Of a DNA stretch of 64,000 bases, positions 45,031 through 54,039 are shown one piece after another. The notes under the pieces are model-generated. The model did not search any database. It saw nothing but the letters and a program-made list of their open reading frames with translations, and was not told where the DNA came from. The DNA is from Planomonospora sp. ID82291 (GTDB lineage: Bacteria; Actinomycetota; Actinomycetes; Streptosporangiales; Streptosporangiaceae). Both the position numbers and the translations under genes were made by a program. The DNA is taken from positions 186,001 to 250,000 of the forward strand of contig NZ_JABTEX010000004.1 in NCBI RefSeq assembly GCF_015711645.1, given 5' to 3'. Position 1 is the stretch's first letter; every line of letters begins with the position of its first letter.

Positions 45031-46022
45031 CAGCGTCCCCATCGCAGGGCGGGGGTCTCGACCGGGGCGTCCCAGAGCCGGGTGAGCTCCTCGGTGAGCA
45101 GGCAGACCGTGACGGAGAAGCCCTGCATGTCCAGGCTGGTCACGTAGTTCCCGACAAGGCTGCGGGCGACCCGCGCGCCCGTGCCCGCGAGCTGGTCCGC
45201 CACCTCGGCGAAGGCGACGTAGAGCTCGATCAGCGGGGTCGCGCCCATGCCGTTCAGCAGGACGAGGACGTCACCGGAGACCGGCATGTCGGCGCAGACC
45301 GCGTCCAGCGCGACGGAGACCAGGCCCCGGGCGTCACGCACGGCCTCGCGGGAGCGGCCGGGCTCACCGTGGATGCCGACGCCAAGCTCGACCTCGGTCT
45401 CGTCCAGGTCGAAGGAGGGCACGCCCGCCGCGGGGACGGTGCAGGCGCTCAGCGCGACGCCGAAGGAGCGGCTGCGCGCGACGACCTCGCGGGCGACCCG
45501 GGCCACCTCGGCGAGCGGGGCGCCGGTCTCGGCCAGCGCTCCGGCGATCTTCTCCACGAAGAGCGTGGCCCCGGTGCCCCGGCGGCCCGCCGTGTGCGGC
45601 GAGTCGCGCACCGCCACGTCGTCGTCGACGAGCACGCTCGCCACCTCCAGGCCCTCCTCGGCGCAGAGCTCGGCGGCCATCCGGAAGTTGAGCACGTCCC
45701 CGGTGTAGTTCTTCACCACGTGCAGCACCCCGGCTCCGCCGTCCACGGCGGCGCTGGCCTCGGCCACCTGGTCGGGGACGGGGGAGGTGAAGACCTCGCC
45801 GGGGCAGGCCGCGTCGAGCATGCCGTACCCGACGAAGCCGCCGTGCAGCGGCTCGTGCCCGGAGCCTCCGCCGGAGACCAGCCCGACCTTGCCGGGGCGT
45901 GGTCCCGAGGCGCGCAGGACGATCCGGTTCTCCAGGTCCACCCGGAGCCCCGGATGCGCGGCGGCGATCCCGCGCAACGCGTCCGGGACGACCGTTCCGG
46001 CATCATTGATGAGCTTCTTCAC
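45030..46022 (-). CDS. dhaK: DhaK, dihydroxyacetone-binding subunit
   Basis: DhaK binds dihydroxyacetone covalently through a histidine as a hemiaminal and receives phosphate from DhaL. The 330-residue protein has the conserved start KKLINDAGTVVPDALRG, the substrate loop GGGSGHEPLHGGFVG, and His218 in GIHGEPG, the same residue number as the covalent histidine in E. coli. The GTG at 46022 overlaps the stop of the giant NACHT/HEAT gene by 4 bases (GTGA) and follows GGGGAGAAG. This overlap implies that dhaKLM is translated from a transcript that includes the giant gene, unless a promoter lies inside it. Confidence 0.93.
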   Translation of the reverse strand: MKKLINDAGTVVPDALRGIAAAHPGLRVDLENRIVLRASGPRPGKVGLVSGGGSGHEPLHGGFVGYGMLDAACPGEVFTSPVPDQVAEASAAVDGGAGVLHVVKNYTGDVLNFRMAAELCAEEGLEVASVLVDDDVAVRDSPHTAGRRGTGATLFVEKIAGALAETGAPLAEVARVAREVVARSRSFGVALSACTVPAAGVPSFDLDETEVELGVGIHGEPGRSREAVRDARGLVSVALDAVCADMPVSGDVLVLLNGMGATPLIELYVAFAEVADQLAGTGARVARSLVGNYVTSLDMQGFSVTVCLLTEELTRLWDAPVETPALRWGR

Positions 46023-49000
46023 AATGAGAACTTCTCCCCTTCACCGGGTGGGGACAAGCCCGGCGCGGAGAGTTCGCCGGGGGACCCGCCCGCTTCCAGA
46101 TGGCGGAGCAGAGCGGCGGCCTCCCGGCGGACGCGCGGGTGCGGGTCGTCTCGGCTGACGGCCGCGAGCCGGCTCGGAGTGGCGGGATCGGTGCGGGAGC
46201 GGACGGCCGCCGTCCACAGGGCGATCCGCCGGACCTGCCAGGCATCGTCTCCCCGGGCGAGGTCCCAGGACCACGACGCCACGCCGGGATCCGTAAGCGG
46301 GGAGAGCTCAGCCACCCGCTGCACCGCCGCCGCACGCACACCCCAGTGCCCGGTTCCGTCGGCGAGTCCACGGAGCCAGGGCAGCGGTTCCGGATCCCGC
46401 CGGTCCGTGCCGGCCTCCAGTGCGCAGATGCAGGCCACGGCAGGGCTGGGATCGCACAGGAGCCGGTCCCGGAGGGAGGAGAACGCCTCCGGGAAGCGGT
46501 GCCGCACACCGATGAGCGCCTCGGCGGCCGTCTCCCGGACCTGCCAGTGGTCGTCGTGCAGCGCGCGGTCGCACAGCAGGTCCAGCGTCCCGGGGGCGCC
46601 GGTCCGGCACCGGGCCAGCGAGCGCAGCGCCGCCCGCCGCACCTGGGCGTGGTCGTCGCGGACGGCCCGGTCGTGCAGGAGGGAGAACGTCGCCGGGTCA
46701 TGACCCCATTCGGAGAGGAGCGCCTCGAGTGCCGCCCGCCGTACCCTCCAGTGGCCGTCGGCCAGGGCGCGGTCGCGCACCAGCGGCAGGGTGCCCGGTT
46801 CGCCGGGCCAGTTGTCCGCCAGCGCTTCGACGGCAGCCTTCCGCACCTCGGGGCAGGGGTCGCCGACGGCGAGGGATCTGACGAGATCGTGAGTACCGTC
46901 GTCGGGCCAGTTGTCCGCCAGCGCTTCGACGGCAGCCTTCCGCACCTCGGGGCAGGGGTCGCCGCCGGCCCGGTCCCGGAGCAGAAGGCGCGTCGCGGTC
47001 TCATCCGGCCAGCTGCCCGCCAGCGCCGTCACGGCGGCGGCCCGGACGGTCCCGTCCCCGTCCCGGCTCCCCGTGATCAGTGCACGGACCCACGACCGCA
47101 CGCCGGGATCGTCCCGCCAGCAGGCGGCCGCCGCCTGGAGCGCGGCCGCGCGGACGTCCCGGTCCCGGTCGCCGGCCGCCCTGCCGCGCAGCCAGGACAG
47201 GACCGCTCCGTCGTCCGGCAGGGCGCGGGCGAGGCGGCCCGCCTCCAGCAGAGCTGTACGGCGGACCTCCCAGTGCGGGTCGTCCTCGGCGCGTCCGCGC
47301 AGCCAGGCCGTCGTCCCGGGGCCACCCGATCCGCTCCGTGCCGCCGCCTCCACCGCCGCGAGCCGTACCTTCCAGTGCTCGTCGCTCTCAGCGCGTTCGC
47401 GGAGCCAGGACGGAGTCGCGGGGTCGCCGGGCCAGATCCGGGAGAGGACCTCCACCGCGGACGTCCGGACCCGCTCGTCGCGATCGGCCGTACCGCGCAG
47501 GCGCACCCACGACGACGTGCCGGGCAGGGAGGATCCGCTCAGGGCGGCCGCCTCGACCGCCGCGGCGCGGACATCGGCGTCGTGGTCGGCGACGGCGCGT
47601 TCCGCCAGCCAGGACAGGACGCCCGGCGTGTCCGGCCACAGCCGCCCCGCGAGAGCGACCGCGGTGCCGCGGACGCTCCCGGAGCCGTCCTCGACGGCGA
47701 TCCTGGTGACCCACGGCAGGACCTCGGGGAGGTCCGCGCAGGCCAGGGCGGTCGCTTCGACGACCGCGGCCCGGGATTCCGCCTCCCCTTCCGCGCAGGC
47801 GCGTTCGCGGAGCCAGAGGAAGGAGAGAGGATCGCCTTGCCTGGCTTCGGCGATCTGCTTGAAAGCGGCGCGCCGGACCTGCCAGTGGTCGTCGGCCGTA
47901 GCGCGCTCGCGGAGGAAGGCGAGGTCGTCGTCGTCGATCTGCAGCAGCAATGAGAGCTGCAGCAGGGTGGCGCGCCGGACCTGCCAGTGGTCGTCGGCCG
48001 TGGCGCGTTCCCGCAGGAAAGCGCGGTCATCATCGCTTTTCCCGGAGTGAAAGTACTGCAGGGCGGCGCGCCGGACCTGCCAGTGGTGGTCGGCCGTGGC
48101 GCGCTCGCGCAGGAACGCGCGGTCGTCCTTCCTCCAGGAGCGGAGCCGCTGTACGGAGGCGAGCCGGACCTGCCAGTGGTCGTCGGCCACGGCCCGCTCG
48201 TGGAGAAGCGACGCGACGGCCGGATCATTCCACCAGGGTGAGGGGAGGTTCCGCACGGCGGCGTGGCGGACACGCCAGTGAGGATCCGTCAGTCCCCGCT
48301 CTACGGTCATGCCGTCGGAAAGCGGCTCCACCTGTTGCATGGCGGCCGCACGCACCTCCCACGCGGCGTCCGTCAGCGCCCTGCCGCTCAGCCATGCCGC
48401 CGTCACCGAGCCATCCGGCCGGGCCGTCGCGAGCGCGACCAGCGCCGTCGCGCGGACCTCGGCGTCGTCCGCGCTCTCCACCCACTGCGACAGCCACTCC
48501 AGGACATCGGGGCGGCCCCGGTAGGACTCGGCGACGACGCGTGACGTCTCCCGGCACACCCGGTCTCCACCGTCCCAGGCCTGCCCTTTCAGCCACTCCA
48601 GGATGTCGGGCCGGTCTCGCCATCCGACGGCGACGATGCGCGCGGCGAAGGTGCGCACCTTCTCTGTGACGTCTCCCTCGGCGCGTCGTCTCAGGAGGGG
48701 GAGGGTGTCGGGGTGGTCTTTCCAGCCGGTGGCGAGGGCTTGGAGGGCGGCGGCGCGGGTGTCTTCGTCGGGGTCGGTGACGGCGCGTCGTCTCAGGAGG
48801 GGGAGGGTGTCGGGGTGGTCTTTCCAGCCGGTGGCGAGGGCTTGGAGGGCGGCGGCGCGGGTGTCTTCGTCGGGGTCGGTGACGGCGCGTCGTCTCAGGA
48901 GGGGGAGGGTGTCGGGGTGGTCTTTCCAGCCGGTGGCGAGGGCTTGGAGGGCGGCGGCGCGGGTGTCTTCGTCGGGGTCGGTGACGGCGCGTCGTCTCAG

Positions 49001-52000
49001 GAGGGGGAGGGTGTCGGGGTGGTCTTTCCAGCCGGTGGCGAGGGCTTGGAGGGCGGCGGCGCGGGTGTCTTCGTCGGGGTCGGTGACGGCGCGTCGTCTC
49101 AGGAGGGGGAGGGTGTCGGGGTGGTCTTTCCAGCCGGTGGCGAGGGCTTGGAGGGCGGCGGCGCGGGTGTCTTCGTCGGGGTCGGTGACGGCGCGTCGTC
49201 TCAGGAGGGGGAGGGTGTCGGGGTGGTCTTTCCAGCCGGTGGCGAGGGCTTGGAGGGCGGCGGCGCGGGTGTCTTCGTCGGGGTCGGTGACGGCGCGTCG
49301 TCTCAGGAGGGGGAGGGTGTCGGGGTGGTCTTTCCAGCCGGTGGCGAGGGCTTGGAGGGCGGCGGCGCGGGTGTCTTCGTCGGGGTCGGTGACGGCGCGT
49401 CGTCTCAGGAGGGGGAGGGTGTCGGGGTGGTCCTTCCAGCCGGTGGCGAGGGCTTGGAGGGCGGCGGCGCGGGTGTCTTCGTCGGGGTCGGTGACGGCGC
49501 GTCGTCTCAGGAGGGGGAGGGTGTCGGGGTGGTCTTTCCAGCCGGTGGCGAGGGCTTGGAGGGCGGCGGCGCGGGTGTCTTCGTCGGGGTCGGTGACGGC
49601 GCGTTCGAGGAGGAACGGCCGGGTGTCGGGGTGGTCTTTCCAGCCGGTGGCGAGGGCTTGGAGGGCGGCGGTGCGGGTGTTCTCGTGGGGGTCGGTGACG
49701 GCGCGTTCGAGGAGGAACGGCCGGGTGTCGGGGTGGTCTTTCCAGCCGGTGGCGAGGGCTTGGAGGGCGGTTCGGCGCAGTTCCCAGTGCGGATCGGACA
49801 GGGACCTCTCACTCAGGAACGTCAGTGCCCCGGGAGCCTTCGGCCAGTGGGCGGTGATCGCTTCGGCCGCCGCTCGGCGCGCGGTCGGGTGCGGGTCGCC
49901 GGTGGCGCGCTCCCAGAGGAGAGGGAGGACGTCGGGATGGTTCTGCCAGCCGTCGGCCAGTGCGTGAAGCGACGCCGCGCGGACCTCCTCGTGGGAGTCT
50001 TCGAGGGCCCGGTCACGGAGGAGCCGGAAGGCGCCGAGGTGGTTCCGCCGGTTCTCGGCGACCGCCTGCAACGCGGCCGAACGGACGCTCCGGTGCGGAT
50101 CGCGGAGTGCCATGGCACGCAGAGCCGTCAGAGCGTCCGCGTGATCACGCCACTTCTCCGAGAGCTGCTCCAGGACGGCTCCCCGCACATTGTGGTCGGG
50201 ATCGGTGAGAGCGCGATCTCGGAGGAGCGGCAGGGTGCCGGGATGACCGGGCCAGCCCTCGGCCAGCGCCCGCACCGCCCTCTCCCGCATGCCGGCGCCG
50301 GGTCCCGCGGTCGCCTGCCGGTGGAACCGCTCGCGGAGGAGGTCGTCGTCGGGGAAGAGGGCGACGACGATCTGCGTCGCCGTCCGCAGCTCATCGAACG
50401 AATCGGCCAGCTCGCGGATCAGGAACCAGTGCAGGTAGGGGTCGCGGCCCGGCCAGCGGGGCCGGACGGCGCCCATGGCGGGGATGATCTGCTCGGTGAG
50501 CAGTTCCCTGTTCTCGAGGTGGTATTCCCTCTCCGCGTGCTCCAGCCAGGCGATCACCGCTCTCACCACCGCGGCGCCCTGCGGCTCCATCGCTCCCAGG
50601 TTGCGGGTCTCGGCGATGCACCGGGCGGCCAGGACCAGGTGGTGCGGCTCGTCCGTGTCGGTGTGCGGCCACAGCGGATTCGCCTCGTGGAGCAGGTAGT
50701 CGATGATCCGCCCGGTGAACTGCTCGTCGATCATCCCGGCGATCAGGAGGAGCACCTCCCGCCAGGCGGGATCGCGCCAGTGGCCGCCGAACACCTCGGC
50801 CGTGAGCTGACCGGGATCGAGCTGCCGCTTGTTCTGGAACCGCCGCACGATCTCGTCGGCGCAGAAGAACTCCAGGAAGGCGCGATGGACGAACCCGTAG
50901 ACGCCTCCGCCGTACAGGCTGAGGATGAAGTTCCGCTCCCGGAACTGCTCCAGCATGCTGCGTGCGATCGTCTTCGCCGCCGGGGGATCGAGCTGGTAGC
51001 GGCCGGTCAGGTAGCCGATGAACTCCTCGAGCAGGTCCTCGCCGCGGATGTGGTTGCCCGCCAGGCCCGATCGGCCGCTCTGCATCCGCCAGGCGACCCG
51101 GCGGAGCAGTTCCTTCTTGTCCTCGCTGTCGATGTAGTCGGCGGGGATGCGGGCGTTCTCCAGGTGCCTGTTGACATCCCAGTGCTCGACCAGCACGGAG
51201 GCCGCGTGCAGGTACACCGCCCGGCGTTCGCGGGGGAGCTCCTGGCGCCTTCCGATGATCGCCAGGATGGTGAGCAGCAGCGGGTTGCCGGCCAGTTCCC
51301 GGATGGACGGCGAATCGGACATCGCATGGAGCAGGCGTGCCCGCAGGTGCAGGGCTTCGTCCCTGCGGTCGTGGATCGCCAGCTCGTACCAGCGGGCGGT
51401 GAACTCCTCGATCTGCGCGGTGTCGAGGTCCTGGAGGGTGTGGTGCCGGAATCCGGCGTCCTGCAGCTCGGCCCGCCGGTATCCGATGATCCGGCTGGTG
51501 ACCAGGATCCGCACCTTCGGGTACCGCGTGGCGAACCCGGCGATCTGCCGGGTCACCGCCTCCCGGATCTTCGGGTCGAACAATTCGTCCAGGCCGTCGA
51601 AGATGACCAGCGCCCGCCCGTCCTCGCGCAGGTAGGAGTCGAGGGCGTCGGCGGGGATCCCGCTGCCTTCGGTCCGGTACAGATGGTCCAGGTAGCCGAG
51701 GAAGGTGTCGCAGCGCGAGCGCAGGTCGGCGTAGGTCCGCAGCTCCACCAGCAGGGGAAGCCAGTCCTTCAGCCCCGACAGGGCGTCCGGAGTCTCCCCG
51801 TTGAGGAGGGACAGGATCAGATAGCGCGCCAACGTCGACTTCCCGGCTCCGGGATCGCCCAGCAGCACGGTGAGCCGTCCGCCCGGTTCGCCCAGCACCT
51901 CCAGGACCGGACGGCGGGGCGTGCCGTCGTAGGTGGTGCGCGCCTGCGCGACCCGGTGCGGGTCGAGCCCTTCGGGGAGGTCCTTTTCGGAGATCTCCTC

Positions 52001-52720
52001 CGCGCTGAGCAACCGTCTCCAGAGTTCCTTGGACAGCTCGACCGGAGGAGGGTCGGCCCGGACGTGCTGCGGCACGAACACCGCGCGGAGGAGGACCGGA
52101 ATGTGGGTGTCCTGCTCCGCCGGTGTCAGGACCGCCAGGTCGAGACGGCGGTAGCGCTGCTCCATCCGGGTGAGGTAGGCCGCGCGGGCGACCGCGAACG
52201 GCTCCTGCCTGAAGGCGGCGGACCCCGCCTCCGCGACCGGAGCCGTGTGCGCGTCCCGGCAGGCGACGAGCGCGTGGAGGACGCGCCCGCCGAGGTCGTC
52301 GGGCGAGGTGAAGGTGTCGACCATGACGCCGGAGGTGAGCAGGCGGTTCCGGAACGCCTCGACGGCGGAGCGGTCCTTGTCGACGAACCGCATCGGGATG
52401 GGGGCGTCCTCGTCGAGGAGGAACAGCAGGCGGGGGAGCCCCCGGCCGGTCGCGGAGACGAATTCGAGTTCCGTGTAGGAGGAATCGCTGCCGGGAGCGA
52501 TGGAGCCGTACCGGAATCCGATGATTCCCAGGTAGAAATCGCATGTTCCGACGCGTTCATCGCAGTATGCGGCGGGAGATTCGTCCGTGGCGGGGAAATG
52601 CCTCATGTCCACGGGTGTCAGTCCGGCCCGGCTGACGGCGTCGATGGCGGCCTGGACGAACGACCCCCCGGAGGGATATTCCGCCAGGTCCGATGTGTGG
52701 CTGATGAAGACGCTCGGCAC
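46019..52720 (-). CDS. Giant DUF4062-NACHT-HEAT repeat protein (NLR-like STAND NTPase)
   Basis: This protein of about 2233 residues has three parts. Residues 1-160 match DUF4062 (VFISHTSDLAEYPSGGSF, then YLGIIGFRYGS), a domain often found at the head of actinobacterial STAND proteins. Residues 280-700 form a NACHT NTPase with Walker A GDPGAGKST (about 288-296), Walker B LVIFDGLDEL (about 371-380) and sensor ILVTSRIIGY (about 405). From about 800 to the end there are roughly 40 HEAT repeats of 31-34 residues, with nine almost identical units at about 1041-1347. The GTG at 52720 fits the family's start, but its ribosome-binding site is weak; ATG 52792 is possible. Related architectures act as antiphage sensors. 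The gene overlaps dhaK by 4 bases. Confidence 0.9.
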   Translation of the reverse strand: MPSVFISHTSDLAEYPSGGSFVQAAIDAVSRAGLTPVDMRHFPATDESPAAYCDERVGTCDFYLGIIGFRYGSIAPGSDSSYTELEFVSATGRGLPRLLFLLDEDAPIPMRFVDKDRSAVEAFRNRLLTSGVMVDTFTSPDDLGGRVLHALVACRDAHTAPVAEAGSAAFRQEPFAVARAAYLTRMEQRYRRLDLAVLTPAEQDTHIPVLLRAVFVPQHVRADPPPVELSKELWRRLLSAEEISEKDLPEGLDPHRVAQARTTYDGTPRRPVLEVLGEPGGRLTVLLGDPGAGKSTLARYLILSLLNGETPDALSGLKDWLPLLVELRTYADLRSRCDTFLGYLDHLYRTEGSGIPADALDSYLREDGRALVIFDGLDELFDPKIREAVTRQIAGFATRYPKVRILVTSRIIGYRRAELQDAGFRHHTLQDLDTAQIEEFTARWYELAIHDRRDEALHLRARLLHAMSDSPSIRELAGNPLLLTILAIIGRRQELPRERRAVYLHAASVLVEHWDVNRHLENARIPADYIDSEDKKELLRRVAWRMQSGRSGLAGNHIRGEDLLEEFIGYLTGRYQLDPPAAKTIARSMLEQFRERNFILSLYGGGVYGFVHRAFLEFFCADEIVRRFQNKRQLDPGQLTAEVFGGHWRDPAWREVLLLIAGMIDEQFTGRIIDYLLHEANPLWPHTDTDEPHHLVLAARCIAETRNLGAMEPQGAAVVRAVIAWLEHAEREYHLENRELLTEQIIPAMGAVRPRWPGRDPYLHWFLIRELADSFDELRTATQIVVALFPDDDLLRERFHRQATAGPGAGMRERAVRALAEGWPGHPGTLPLLRDRALTDPDHNVRGAVLEQLSEKWRDHADALTALRAMALRDPHRSVRSAALQAVAENRRNHLGAFRLLRDRALEDSHEEVRAASLHALADGWQNHPDVLPLLWERATGDPHPTARRAAAEAITAHWPKAPGALTFLSERSLSDPHWELRRTALQALATGWKDHPDTRPFLLERAVTDPHENTRTAALQALATGWKDHPDTRPFLLERAVTDPDEDTRAAALQALATGWKDHPDTLPLLRRRAVTDPDEDTRAAALQALATGWKDHPDTLPLLRRRAVTDPDEDTRAAALQALATGWKDHPDTLPLLRRRAVTDPDEDTRAAALQALATGWKDHPDTLPLLRRRAVTDPDEDTRAAALQALATGWKDHPDTLPLLRRRAVTDPDEDTRAAALQALATGWKDHPDTLPLLRRRAVTDPDEDTRAAALQALATGWKDHPDTLPLLRRRAVTDPDEDTRAAALQALATGWKDHPDTLPLLRRRAVTDPDEDTRAAALQALATGWKDHPDTLPLLRRRAEGDVTEKVRTFAARIVAVGWRDRPDILEWLKGQAWDGGDRVCRETSRVVAESYRGRPDVLEWLSQWVESADDAEVRATALVALATARPDGSVTAAWLSGRALTDAAWEVRAAAMQQVEPLSDGMTVERGLTDPHWRVRHAAVRNLPSPWWNDPAVASLLHERAVADDHWQVRLASVQRLRSWRKDDRAFLRERATADHHWQVRRAALQYFHSGKSDDDRAFLRERATADDHWQVRRATLLQLSLLLQIDDDDLAFLRERATADDHWQVRRAAFKQIAEARQGDPLSFLWLRERACAEGEAESRAAVVEATALACADLPEVLPWVTRIAVEDGSGSVRGTAVALAGRLWPDTPGVLSWLAERAVADHDADVRAAAVEAAALSGSSLPGTSSWVRLRGTADRDERVRTSAVEVLSRIWPGDPATPSWLRERAESDEHWKVRLAAVEAAARSGSGGPGTTAWLRGRAEDDPHWEVRRTALLEAGRLARALPDDGAVLSWLRGRAAGDRDRDVRAAALQAAAACWRDDPGVRSWVRALITGSRDGDGTVRAAAVTALAGSWPDETATRLLLRDRAGGDPCPEVRKAAVEALADNWPDDGTHDLVRSLAVGDPCPEVRKAAVEALADNWPGEPGTLPLVRDRALADGHWRVRRAALEALLSEWGHDPATFSLLHDRAVRDDHAQVRRAALRSLARCRTGAPGTLDLLCDRALHDDHWQVRETAAEALIGVRHRFPEAFSSLRDRLLCDPSPAVACICALEAGTDRRDPEPLPWLRGLADGTGHWGVRAAAVQRVAELSPLTDPGVASWSWDLARGDDAWQVRRIALWTAAVRSRTDPATPSRLAAVSRDDPHPRVRREAAALLRHLEAGGSPGELSAPGLSPPGEGEKFSL
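48681..49598 (-). repeat. nine near-identical 102-bp HEAT-coding tandem repeats
   Basis: Units of exactly 102 bp start at 48681, 48783, 48885, 48987, 49089, 49191, 49293, 49395 and 49497. They are practically identical; I see one T-to-C change in the 49395 unit (GGTCCTTCC for GGTCTTTCC). Two diverged units follow at 49599 and 49701. Each unit encodes one 34-residue HEAT repeat (TGWKDHPDTLPLLRRR and AVTDPDEDTRAAALQ). Confidence 0.95.
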
Positions 52721-52910
52721 ATCGCAGAAATTACCCGCTGATGTGACTTCGTCGGGCTGTATGCGCGAAGCGGTCCACTTGTGGCAGAACATGCCGAACC
52801 AGAGGGATTTTTCCGGCTGCTTTCTATGAGGTTCCAGCCGGCGCGTGGCGCGGCAGCCGCCGGATCCGTGAGGGAGGCGGCCTGATCGGCGCTTCCGGCC
52901 GTGTGGTTGG

Positions 52911-53873
52911 GTGACGGATGTGACGGTGGGGGAGATGGCCGCGCTGGTCGGGGTGGGGGCGCTGGCCGGAGTGGTCAGCACGGTGGTGAGCCTGGCGTCC
53001 GTGATCTCCTATCCGGCGCTGCTGGCGTTCGGCCTGTCCCCGCTGAGCGCGAACGTCACCAACACCGTGGCGCTCGTCTTCACCGGCCTGGGGGCGGCGG
53101 CCGGGTCGCGGCCCGAGCTCGCGGGCCAGGGACGGCGGGTGCTGCGCCTGGGGTGGATCACCGCGCTGGGCGGGGCGGCGGGCGCCGCGCTGCTGCTGAC
53201 GACTCCGCCCCGGGCCTTCGAGGCGGTCGCGCCCTGGCTCATCGCGGGCGCCTCGCTGCTGCTGGCCCGCCCGCCGCGCCCAGGAGGGCCACGCGGGCGG
53301 AACGGAGCGGACGGACGGCATGGGCCGGGTATGCCTGCCGGAGCGGACGGACGGCATGGGCCGGGTATGCCTGCCGGATCGGGCGGGGACGGCGCGGGGA
53401 GCGGGGACGGTGGATCGGGCGGGGGCGGCGCGGGGAGCGGGGACGGTGGATCGGGCGGGGGCGGCGCGGGGAGCGGGGACGGTGGATCGGGCGGGGGCGG
53501 CGCGGTGGAACGCGGCTGGGCCACGCGGGTGGCGCTGTTCGCGGTCGCGGTCTACGTCGGCTACTTCGGGGCCGCCGGGGGGATCCTCATGTTCGCGGTG
53601 CTCAGCACCGTGCTTCACCGGCCCGCGGCCGAGGTCAACGCCGTCAAGAACGTGATCGCCGCCCTCGCCAACGCGGTGGCCGCCCTCGGCTTCGCGCTCT
53701 TCGGGCCGGTCCGGTGGGCCGTCGCCGTACCGCTCGCCGCGGGGTTCCTGGCCGGCGGCTGGATCGGGCCGGCGATCGCCCGGCGGCTGCCCGGGCGGTC
53801 GCTCCGGCTCGTCGCCGCCGCCTGCGGCCTGGCCGTCGCGGTCAAGCTCGGGGTGGAGACCTACCGGGTCTGA
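52911..53873 (+). CDS. TauE/SafE-family permease with glycine-rich linker
   Basis: This 320-residue membrane protein belongs to the sulfite exporter TauE/SafE family, which moves sulfite, sulfoacetate or other organic anions. Two half-repeats are visible: the first with GVVSTVVSLASVISYPALLAFGLSPLSANVTNT (split at YPALLA), the second with YVGYFGAAGGILMFAVLS and ALANAVAALGFALFGPV. Between them lies a cytoplasmic linker of about 80 residues made of two kinds of 12-residue repeats (ADGRHGPGMPAG and GSGGGGAGSGDG). GTG 52911 is chosen; other GTG/ATG starts lie within 24 bases, and none has a strong ribosome-binding site. The substrate is unknown. Confidence 0.85.
   Translation: MTDVTVGEMAALVGVGALAGVVSTVVSLASVISYPALLAFGLSPLSANVTNTVALVFTGLGAAAGSRPELAGQGRRVLRLGWITALGGAAGAALLLTTPPRAFEAVAPWLIAGASLLLARPPRPGGPRGRNGADGRHGPGMPAGADGRHGPGMPAGSGGDGAGSGDGGSGGGGAGSGDGGSGGGGAGSGDGGSGGGGAVERGWATRVALFAVAVYVGYFGAAGGILMFAVLSTVLHRPAAEVNAVKNVIAALANAVAALGFALFGPVRWAVAVPLAAGFLAGGWIGPAIARRLPGRSLRLVAAACGLAVAVKLGVETYRV
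53312..53500 (+). repeat. two 36-bp in-frame repeat arrays in the TauE/SafE gene
   Basis: Two copies of a 36-bp unit encoding ADGRHGPGMPAG are followed directly by about three copies of a different 36-bp unit encoding GSGGGGAGSGDG. Both have periods divisible by three and together form the linker between the two membrane halves. Confidence 0.85.
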
Positions 53874-54039
53874 CCTCCGGGCGCCGCGAACCCGGGACCT
53901 CCGGCCCGGACCGCTCCGCGGTGTCGCCTCCGCTCCGCGGCCGGCACCGACGCGATCACCGCTATCGTCACTTTGAGTAATCAGAAAATGCTCAGGGTGA
54001 CGACACGGGCGGGCGTGCTCCGCCGCGAAGGAGGACGGG

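Noticed and set aside
48681-49598. A CRISPR-like array of regular repeats
   Set aside because: The repeats are directly contiguous with no spacers, have a 102-bp period and lie in frame in a HEAT-repeat gene.
48713-52741. A 1342-codon open frame on the plus strand, opposite the NACHT/HEAT gene
   Set aside because: It is an antisense shadow. The 102-bp period keeps all frames open, its product is low-complexity (EGEGVGVVFPAGG repeats), and the minus strand has clear NACHT motifs.
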